A DNA stretch of 64,000 nt. It comes from Tetmemena sp. SeJ-2015. Its lineage: Eukaryota > Ciliophora > Spirotrichea > Sporadotrichida > Oxytrichidae. Location: the NCBI GenBank assembly GCA_027382625.1, contig JAJKFJ010022837.1, positions 124,001-188,000 on the forward strand. The letters run 5' to 3'. Below, piece after piece: positions 56,446 through 64,000 of the stretch. Within the stretch, counting starts at the first letter, position 1, and every line of letters starts with the position of its first letter. The position numbers and the translations under genes are program-made. The notes under the pieces were generated by a model. It had not been told where the DNA came from and did not search any database. It saw only the letters and a list, made by a program, of their open reading frames with translations.

Positions 56446-56973
56446 TGATATATAGGGAAAAAAAAGCTTCAACAGCATCAAGTTCATCGTTCTTTAATCC
56501 TGGGCATCCATGGTAATATTCCATTAATAATAAAGAGCCCGTCAGATAAAAGCTCTTGAATATGTATAGACAAGAAGATTTCTTGGCAATTTTAAGATAA
56601 AATAGCAATATTATCTTTTAGAGCATCATAAAGAAAACAATTTGGGATCTGGCCAGATCTGCAATGCTTAATCGAGAAAGAATGAGTATCTTGTACTTAT
56701 TTAATTAAATTTTAAGAACCTTATCCTCTAATCCTTAGAGTTTTAAGAACCCGTCCCACAAATTTAGAGCGTTGCAAAAAAAAATTTAAATTTTTAATTG
56801 ATGTTGCGCAAATCAAGTTCGTCTACTTCTTTAACAAAGCAATAAGCATCTCTGAGCTAGAAGACTCAAGACTGATTTGAAAATACTCCCTGCTTCAACT
56901 TTGCGAACTTTAAGCTATGTTAAAGTAAAGAGAGAATTAAAATTTAAAAATCTAGAAGAAGTAATTAAATAAT
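56446..56973. other. Spacer, mostly non-coding
   Basis: AT-rich. A short minus-strand coding-like piece (YHGCPGLKNDELDAVEAFF, 56460-56520) overlaps nothing known and might be a stray segment of another scrambled gene. Nothing else is supported. Confidence 0.35.
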
Positions 56974-58999
56974 TCAGTTTTGTTGATTTTTGTTCTTATT
57001 GGTAGCTTGATCGTTCTATTATTTATCGTTATTGTGCTTCTCTAAGTTTCCTTGCATGTTTTGATTCTTGTTGCGGTTCGAGTCACTTTTTTTCGATCCT
57101 TTATTGCTTTGAGATGCTTGATTTCCTTGAGATGTATTATGACTGCCTTTGGAGTCTTTTTGTTCGCTTTGATCGTGCTCATCTTTCCTAGGTCTTCCTG
57201 GATTGTTGTGGCGTCCATCCTCTGGAGAAGTAACCTTTTGATAATCCTATCCTTGATTATGTTGGCTCTTTGAATTATCACTATGAGTCTTTGAGGAGCT
57301 GGATTAATTAGAGGAAGGACTATTATGCTAGTTTTTATTTTGCCTTCCATCGTGATTTTGCTTGTCATCCTTGTCATCACTTTGCTTCATTTTTTGCTCG
57401 TGCTGTGATTACTTTTTGCTTTGCTTTTTATCGTCTTCCTATTGATTATTCTAGTCCTTTTACTTATTTTGTGTGCTTAAACTAACCATTTATAATTTTA
57501 ATGCATAGTGCTGAAGGATCTTCTCAAATCAAAATCGTGAACCTTTTTCTCGCTCTCTATGGTTCCTATTTTCCTTCCAAAGGGTATTTAACTCGCATCT
57601 TGAGCTTAAGAGGACTTTCTCAAATCAGTGCCACTGTCTTCTGCTTAAGAGTCAGAAAAATATTGAGCTTTCCCATCTTGCATAGAAGGAGAAATCCTCT
57701 AAGAGTTGTTTCCATTATCTGGGTCGTGCTTCTCTGGATTTACTTTGTACTCCTTCTAATCTGAAGAGTGAGAATCGGTGAAATTTTCCTTCATTTCTCC
57801 GTATTTCAGAGTCTGAGGCTGAGTCTTGTCATAATACTTGGGATGCTGGTGGTCTGAATTCTGAGATGAGGAATAGTTCTTATCAGCGGAGCGTTGATAC
57901 TCTCCTTCCTTCCCGATATTTCTAATTAGAGGTTCCTCTCCGGAAACCTTAGATACAGTGGTCTTATACTCTGGATCTCTACCCCCTGAATTTATAGGAT
58001 CCTATATTACTGGCTTGCTCTGATGCTTGTTGTCATCATTCTGGCCATATCTTTATTTAGTGTCCACTACACCTGAGCTCATGAACTTGTCATGAGAGTT
58101 GGGATCATGAGGGTGGGGATAATTTGACCGCACACTCTTGGGCTGCTAAACATAGTTAAGATCCATATTTGTAAGTGGCCTCGTTTTGAGCTATAGATCT
58201 TCCTCGTTCTCTCTTTGTGATTTAGAGAAGAATGGAGCATCCGACTCAATGAATCGAGGGGCTCTGTCTGCTTCTGTTGAGTTCGCTTAATCGTTTATTG
58301 TCTAGTTTGATCCCTCTTTTTGAAGGTTAGGATTGTTGCGCGTGTTTATTCCCTCTGTAATGGGATCATCAGGAGTTTATGATTCTGGTCGGTTCGAATG
58401 CTCTTGCTTCTACTCGTTCAAGTTAAGACCCATAAACTCCATCCTTGGAATAGTGCATTACAAAAATAAGGAGAAAGTGTTGTCGTTTGGATTCAAATGA
58501 TAATATATAAAGCTATTCTTGCTTGTAGAAAACTGCCTATTCTACGCTTAGTCGTCCTATTGCTTCTGCTTTTATTGCTGTTGTTGATTGTAGTAAGTTG
58601 AGTAGTCTTTCATGTTCTTATCATAACTGCCTGAAATGAAACATACAAGTTATAAATTGCCCTAATTTGATTCTTGATCCTTTTAACTCTTGGCATCATT
58701 AGTGATTCTCTAATCCTTGCTTTGACCTTACTTGTCTTGATCATGCCTAGTAGATTAGTTAGATCCTTAACCAGAATCCCTATTCTTGTTCTCACTTTCT
58801 TAATTTTGTGATTGCGAAGATTGTTCTTGGGCCTGTCTTTTGGTTTTGTCTCCGAAGTCAGGATTCTTTGTCCTTTAAATATAAATAAAGTTAAATAAGA
58901 AGTAAATTAAATGCTCATTTTTAAATTTAGATTCCTTTGCTCCTATCGATACCTCTCATCTACTTTCTGGGCAAATAATCTATCTATTTTTATAATCAT
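56974..58999 (-). CDS. Hydrophilic Q/N/S/K-rich protein
   Basis: ATG 58999-58997 (MIIKIDRLFAQKVDERYRQE). After an IES with pointer AAAGGA the frame gives QRTKNPDFGDKTKRQAQEQS and a long polar stretch (NQSTRHDQDKQGQSKDQ). Then come GSYDKNMKDYSTYYNQQQQ, a middle part with RAPRFIESDAPFFSKSQREN and SVRSNYPHPHDPNSHDKFMS, and a low-complexity tail of N, Q, S, H and K (SSKTHSDNSKSQHNQGQD) to TGA 56976-56974. It is probably disordered throughout. A second ATG at about 58440 (MEFMGLNLNEQKQEHSNRPE) could start a separate gene. No family is recognised; dehydration-type or RNA-granule roles would be guesses. Confidence 0.55.
58877..58938. other. IES, pointer AAAGGA (TCCTTT on +), 62 bp
   Basis: TCCTTT at 58871-58876 and 58933-58938. 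Removal gives RYRQEQRTKNPDFGDKTK. Confidence 0.7.
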
Positions 59000-59297
59000 G
59001 TGTATAAAATTGAGCGCTTTATTGGTTCTCTTTGTCTTATTACTGATAGAGTAAAATCAATTATGAGTTTATAATTGAATATAATTGATAAGAATTTGCT
59101 AATTAAAAGATCTAATAACTCTCAGAGTCTTTATTAAACTTTTTGAATTCAAAGGAATTTATCTCTCATCTGTTATTTTTACATTAAAAATGATCTTCTT
59201 TGATTACGAATTTCCTTCTATAATCAGATTATTTACTCTGGTTTTAGAGATCTGACTACTTCCCTTTATTTTGCTCTTTATACAAAAATATAAATTT

Positions 59298-59612
59298 TCA
59301 TTTCACATGATAATATTTGAATTAGATTTTCTCAATCTAACTATCTTTAAAATGTTAGAAATATTTGGATGTTAAACTTTAGCAAATTAGTCCGTTTATT
59401 TATTTATGCTCTTGCTGAGCGCTGAAGTGGAGATTGCCCTACCAGTCGCGGAACTTGTCCTCCTCTTTGTCAAAAGCCTTCATGGCCTCGCCCTCCAACT
59501 TATTTAACTCAGCTCGCTTCTTCTCATCAATCTTCTCGTTTTGCATCGCAAAAGGCCACTTCTCTCGCTGAGTAGGACCCGTCGAAAATCCAGCCTACTA
59601 CTCCTAAACCAT
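59298..59612 (-). CDS. Small charged unknown protein
   Basis: 104-codon frame from ATG 59612-59610 to TGA 59300-59298. The first 70 residues look coding (EQQAGFSTGPTQREKWPFAM, DEKKRAELNKLEGEAMKAF, DWQGNLHFSAQQEHK) and are GC-richer than the rest. The final part is AT-rich and may be an IES or UTR. The ATG lies inside a pointer (TATGGTT) shared with 59900-59906, so the start codon is regenerated when the 293-bp insert is removed. The family is unknown. Confidence 0.5.
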
Positions 59613-59613
59613 A

Positions 59614-59906
59614 TACAAGTATAAATTATAACATGCCTAAACAAATGCGCTAAAAAAGTTTAGATGAAAAATCTGAAAGAGTTGAGCTAGCTTTGACACC
59701 CAAACTACTGCTTGGAATGAAGCAAGACTCGAGAGAATTATGATTGAGAGCAAGAATGAGAGTACTTGCTAAGTGTAGCTAGTTTTTTAAATCCTGAGAA
59801 ATTACTGAAATTCATAAACTTAAAGATTATCCTTAAACTCAAGCCCAATGGCTCTTAATATAACTAATGATTTTGATTCGTGAACCTATTTGTTTTGCCA
59901 ACCATA
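59614..59906. other. IES, pointer TATGGTT (AACCATA on +), 293 bp
   Basis: AACCATA at 59607-59613 and 59900-59906. The pointer contains the start codon of the small gene at 59298-59612. Confidence 0.55.
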
Positions 59907-60000
59907 GTTAAGCGAATCAGGTTAAATGAAAGGTCTTGTAAGATTGTAATGAAGAATAACCAATAGAAGAGTATTAGTTAGTGGTGATTCAATAATCTAA

Positions 60001-61763
60001 TCACTTCTTGATGTCTTTATCCTTATTGAGTGGATCAGATGAGGAAGTATAGTGCTGCTGTGATTTCTGAGATGAATCCTACTACTTTCCTGATTGGTTG
60101 CTAGAGCTACCCACAGCATCCTGAATCTTCTCTTATAAAAAATTAATTCACTCTTCATAATTAATGATGGCAACTCTTTGGCAGCATGAACCCCTTCCAC
60201 TACTTTTTCTTGAGCTTGGTGTAGGCCACTCATAACCTTCTCTCCAACCTTGCCTGCCATTTCCTTCACATTTTCAGCAGCCTTTCCAAGAGTGTCTTAT
60301 GCCTTTTCTCCCATAGATTGCCCATGAGATGAATCCTGAGAGCTTGGATCATTAGTCAAGTTAACTTCTTAGAAACAAGAACGAAGAAGATACAATGTTA
60401 ACTTTATGCTAGGTGCTGTATTCCTGAGAACTTTGTTCTGTAGAGCTTTAAATGAAAGAGTAAAATAAATGAAAGCTTCCCACGTTGCCCTTAGATTGCT
60501 ATTTAGAGCTCAAGTCATCTCTCCCTTGATTCTGGTCAAAGTGAGACCCACCTGAGAAGGATTATTGAGTCTTGCTGTCTCCGCCGAAAGTACCTGAACC
60601 AGTTTGGTACTGAGGGTTCTTTTCAGTGAACTTCTCGCTTGATGATGCTTGAGGGTCTTGTGCGTTCCAGGCACCTCCTGAACTGCCTTTGGAGCCAGAG
60701 GACTGACTCTTGCTGTCACCGCTATGCATGGATGAGGATGAAGAGCCAGATTGGCCTTGACCAAACTAGTAAGAGCTGCTGCTTCCACTTCCAGATGTTG
60801 AGCCCTGAGAGGCACTTCCATGAAGTCCAGATGAAGATGATTGAGACTAGTCAGTTGATGACTGATTCTTTTATCTTGATTAGTCGTATTAGCTACCTCC
60901 AGTTGACATTCCACTTTGGCTCTTGCTCGCTCCACCTTAGCTTCCTGATCCAGAGAAGCCTGAGGAAGAAGAGGAGCCTTGACCGCTGCTGCTACTTCCT
61001 GAGCCAGACTTCCAGTCCTTATTCTAGGAGACTCCTTGATTGAATTTCTCACTACTAGATTTAAAGATTATTTGCCTTCATAAAGACAGAGAAAGATACA
61101 AAGCAGAAACTTAGACTCAACTTACTCAGATTGCTCAGAGCCGTAGGAAATTCCAGCACCTCCTTAGCTGCCACCCTGAGATCCAGAGCCCTTAGCAGAG
61201 GTTCCTCCAAGGTTTGAGCCTGCGCTAGATCCTGTTCCGAAGACCCCACTTGAACTCGAAGTTGCACTTCCACCTAAAGTCGGATCATTATATTGACTCT
61301 TACTTGAGCCCCCAAGATTCCCGGATTTGGAACCAAGATTTGAAGAGGACCTACTAGAGTAGAAATATCAATAATGTATAATTAGCAATGAGTCATCGGC
61401 AGAGTCGCCTCCGGAGTTTTTGCCGCTTGGGTTATAGGTTGCCTTGTTAAGGCTAGCAGCGTTCTCCTTCTTCTGCAGATCCTCTTTCTCAGAAATATTT
61501 TTGGGGCTCAATTTTGAATCCAATCCAGTTTTCTGGTCGTATTCAGTATAACTACCTCCTGTTTGGCTAGATTAAGACTATCATGATTTAATTAATTTTC
61601 TTATTTTATTAGAAGTGGGCTTCTTATTATCTGCAGCAAAGCCTTGGCATCTCAAATAAAAAATAAGAGCATTAAAATATGAATAATTGAGATTTAAATA
61701 GAATAGAGGATTGCGTTGCGTAGAGCTGTAAATTGCTCTCATTGACATAAATCTTCTTAACAT
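60001..61763 (-). CDS. LEA-like, Gly/Ser-rich protein with mitochondrial-type presequence
   Basis: ATG 61763-61761 gives MLRRFMSMRAIYSST, basic and hydroxylated with no acidic residue, like a mitochondrial targeting signal. After two IESs (pointers CAA and TCTA): GGSYTEYDQKTGLDSKLSPK and KEDLQKKENAASLNKATYN. A long Gly/Ser/Gln low-complexity region follows (SSSSGFSGSGSQGGASKSQ). Then a helical section GKAAENVKEMAGKVGEKVMS with HQAQEKVVEGVHAAKE, typical of group 3 LEA proteins that protect against desiccation. The end is DPLNKDKDIKK at TGA 60003-60001. Further inserts near 61340, 61080, 60400 and 60160 interrupt it. The assignment rests on composition and the 11-mer-like helix. Confidence 0.6.
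61572..61613. other. IES, pointer TCTA (TAGA on +), 42 bp
   Basis: TAGA at 61568-61571 and 61610-61613. Removal gives NKKPTSSQTGGSYTEYDQK. Confidence 0.65.
61647..61718. other. IES, pointer CAA (TTG on +), 72 bp
   Basis: TTG at 61644-61646 and 61716-61718. Removal gives AIYSSTQGFAADNKKPTS, extending the presequence. Confidence 0.6.
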
Positions 61764-62151
61764 TTTCTCTTTCACTATTACAAAAGAACGATTAGAGGTA
61801 TGTAAGAAATCGAGTATGTCTTACCGAATATTTCATATAAATCATTTATTTAAAGATCTTAATGAAAAATAAATAGTACAAAATATGGATTATATTAACT
61901 TGAAATTAACATGACCTTGAAAGAATTTTTTTTTCAAAAATCTTTTTTCATATAACCTTTAAAATGAAATAATTTATTATATTGAATATGAGGGATATTG
62001 TTTAATAGTTGTTTATTGGTTTAAATTTTATGACTTAAATATTGTGGGGGATCTTTAATTAGAGATTTACTACTTCATGATTCTTGATTCTCAAATGAAG
62101 GAGCAAGATCACTCTAATTAAGAAGATAAACTTTTGAGATAAAGTAATAAA
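61764..62151. other. AT-rich intergenic spacer
   Basis: It lies between two minus-strand genes. A/T runs only; no coding frame or repeat that I can defend. Confidence 0.45.
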
Positions 62152-63378
62152 TCAAGAATCAAATTTAGGAGTCTCAGAATAAAGTTCTATTTCGTATTAA
62201 CTTGTCTGGATAACTAGAAGGGGCCATGATTGAGTCACAGCCTCATTAAATGCTTGTCACACTTTCACTCAAATGTCATGCCCACAGCGTCACCATGCCC
62301 AGCACTTGGAACTAACAAAGATAGTTAGAATATGTCAATATATGTATAGATAATTATCAGGAAAGCATTCAGTTTGGCTTACATTTCAAGCCAGACTCTC
62401 CAATAGGCTTATAAGAATAAATATTTTATATTATAGCAATTAAATTATTATCATGAAAGGCTGCTGAGTTGGATCTTCAATATTCTATCCAGAGGGTTAA
62501 TTTTTGTTGTCGCCGCCCTTCTAAATGTAATCTGATTCTTATGCTCCTGGAATTCGAGGGCGGTCTATCGGATTCATTAAATAATATTCTGATAAAAGAT
62601 CATAAATGCCAATATCCTTATCGAGTGGCTTTATATCTTTGGATTGTCCAGAGGGTTTATTCTAATCAATTTTGGCTATGTCGCCTTTGTGTCCGTGTTC
62701 TTCGCTTAGCATCTACTAAATCTTTTAAACTGATAATCTTCTTTAATCAACTCTTAATGAAATTATTACGATCCTCAAAAGTAGTTTATTAATTCCCTTA
62801 TTCAAGATCTTCACTTAAAAGTAAATGGCGATTTAATTAGTAGGTTTGAATTAGAGATTCTTTAAAATCAACAAAATTTAATGTTACTCAGGATTCCGTA
62901 CTTGATTCCTCTTATTCTCTTCGTCAGTCTACAAAGTATTTAAAATTGCCACAACTTGCATAATAAGTGGGTGGGTGAGTAGTGTTTATATATTTTCAAG
63001 AGTAATGAACTTACCGAAAAATATTTCATGTTACTGACCCCTGTGCATGGCAGCATTACCGATGTAAATTCCAAGTGCTTCATCCTCCGATTTCTTAAAC
63101 ATTTAATGCGCCTTCTGTCTCTATGAGCTATCTTCTCCCTACCTTCTCCTGTCGAGGTCGTCCAAATTCTCCTTGAGATCTATCATGAATTCATTTGTTT
63201 CTGGTTCCTTCTTAGGCAGCAGGACTTGCTCAGCGATGGGCATGGAACTCACAGAGTGAGCGGAGGTGCTATGGGAGCCATGGGAAATAAGCGGTGGGGA
63301 GGTGGGGTAGTTGGAGGAACTCAGCGATGCCTAAGTCTAGGTTGAAAGCTAGTCCAAGTCTTATTCACTATTACTCAT
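62152..63378 (-). CDS. Unknown protein
   Basis: ATG 63378-63376 (MSNSEQDLDQLSTQTQASLS). The N-terminal part is Ser/Pro-rich, then basic-acidic helical EPETNEFMIDLKENLDDLD and ALGIYIGNAAMHRGQQHEIF. A GT-AG intron-like insert (about 62920-63015) leads to DEENKRNQVRNPE. Later blocks are KLIRINPLDNPKIQ (near 62650), NPIDRPRIPGAQESDYIQKG (near 62560), VPSAGHGDAVGMTFE (near 62290) and QSWPLLVIQTSQYEIELYSE, with TGA 62154-62152. No family is recognised. Borders of the middle inserts were not fixed. Confidence 0.5.
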
Positions 63379-63446
63379 CTCTATCAATTTAATCACTTAT
63401 AATTAACAATTAACCTAATTCACTTGGATTCTAGCTTTGATAACAT

Positions 63447-64000
63447 TCATTATAAAGATTAGAGAGAAGGAATATGTTGGAATTTAAAAAAGAGGTAATA
63501 TATGAGTAATCTGTTTTAAAATAAAATTATAATAATTATCTACCCCTGTTCATTTATTTAGTCCAAATTGAATTTAAGTTTAAGGTTTTAAGAATCCTTG
63601 TTAATGGTATGGGCATCACTGATCGCTTCTCTTCGCACCTTCTATTCCAAAAGCCTCCCTTTAGTTGGCTCTTTCTCCAGATGGGAGATACTGCTAAGTC
63701 TTGACATTCGCTCTAAAGCTGTCCCTATTTAAGACATCATATACATATTGAGGTTGACATTCTTGTGAAGCTAATCTTTAAACAATAAGATATTAGTTGA
63801 TTAGTTGATCTTGCATTTCTGGAGGCAGCCCATTTACATACTCATTTTGTCAAGTCTTAAATTTTATTTCTAATATTTGAGTTAAATATACTCGTGGGTC
63901 TATGGGATCTATTCAGACTGAAGTTTCTGTCTCTCTTAGCTTCTAGAAGAAAGTGGATAAGCGAGATCTTAGTGCTGCTAGTAATCCACTCCGTACCACT
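63447..64000 (-). CDS. Unknown helical protein, cut by window end
   Basis: The 5' part is outside the window. Visible frame: QERQKLQSEQIPQTHEY, then across an IES VNGLPPEMQDQLHKNVNLNM, YMMSQIGTALERMSRLSSIS, EKEPTKGRLLEQKVRREAI, to TGA 63449-63447. It is helical and amphipathic with no known motif. The AT-rich last 80 bp may contain an IES, so the true C-terminus may lie nearer 63545. Confidence 0.55.
63779..63812. other. IES, pointer AAGAT (ATCTT on +), 34 bp
   Basis: ATCTT at 63774-63778 and 63808-63812. Removal gives PPEMQDQLHKNVNLNMYMM. Confidence 0.7.
63844..63893. other. IES, pointer GAGTAT (ATACTC on +), 50 bp
   Basis: ATACTC at 63838-63843 and 63888-63893. Removal gives IPQTHEYVNGLPPEMQDQL. 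Confidence 0.75.

Noticed and set aside
56411..56608. Small minus-strand gene over the displaced phosphatase segment
   Set aside because: Most of it is the antisense of a real coding segment. The remaining 60 bases are too short to support a gene.
1..64000. Reading the window with the standard genetic code
   Set aside because: It gives only short frames. PRP3, the thiolase and the helicase are whole only if TAA and TAG are glutamine and TGA is stop.
1..64000. Paramecium- or Euplotes-type IESs
   Set aside because: Those use TA pointers almost only, and Euplotes reads UGA as Cys. Here pointers vary in length and sequence and UGA is stop.
1..64000. tRNA, rRNA genes, CRISPR arrays, telomeric C4A4 arrays or TBE transposons
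   Set aside because: I looked for their usual signatures and saw none that hold up.

Overview
The window looks like germline (micronuclear) DNA of a spirotrich, hypotrich-type ciliate such as Oxytricha, Stylonychia or a relative; the species cannot be told from sequence alone. Two things show this. First, TAA and TAG are read as glutamine inside genes that are conserved end to end (PRP3, SCP2-type thiolase, Mei2-like RRM protein), and TGA is the only stop. Second, many genes are cut by short AT-rich inserts that lack GT-AG ends and are flanked by short direct repeats of variable sequence (GCTT, AGTTA, GAAAT, TAGT, TGACTT, TTCAAACT and others). Removing each insert with one repeat copy restores the frame and often a conserved motif. 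These are internal eliminated sequences (IESs) with pointers. True GT-AG introns are also present. One gene, a histidine phosphatase, is scrambled: one coding segment lies about 1.2 kb out of order, with matching pointers at both joins.

Layout. 1-6240: a partial + gene, a small-Tim-like gene, a long TRAPP-like gene, an inverted-repeat element, and an RGG/FG-repeat RNA-binding-type gene (last four on or between minus-strand genes). 6625-14898: two tandem paralogous coiled-coil genes on +. 15173-16459: a minus gene with an MGACC lipidation start. 16748-22763: a NudE/NDEL1-like gene and a Mei2-like RRM gene on +, separated by a duplicated fragment. 23046-28830: minus PH-domain and kelch genes. 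28883-34414: plus thiolase, coiled-coil protein and spliceosomal PRP3. 34563-41163: minus transportin-3-like gene and three unknown genes. 41195-46110: a large minus gene with tandem repeats of about 100 residues carrying a WCYQ.DRS motif. 46243-52345: an unknown minus gene that hosts two inserted elements. 53226-54761: unknown minus gene. 54833-56445: the scrambled phosphatase on +. 56974-64000: minus genes for hydrophilic, LEA-like and unknown proteins.

The most unusual item is at 46641-48914: a 2.27-kb element with near-identical 386-bp terminal inverted repeats, a TATA box, GGAATATT iterons and one intact 453-codon gene for a superfamily 3 helicase of the parvovirus NS1/CRESS Rep type. 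It is flanked by an 8-bp repeat (TGTTAATT) and sits inside a coding segment. Precise removal with one repeat copy rejoins the host gene in frame, so it behaves as an IES. Two further inverted-repeat elements without a gene (50652-51468 and 52697-53192) lie in or just upstream of the same host gene. One has its target repeat in three copies shared with an IES pointer; the other has an apparent empty-site copy 33 kb away.

All translations were done by eye with the ciliate code. Gene ends in multi-segment genes are approximate where stated, and family names rest on motif recognition, not on searches.
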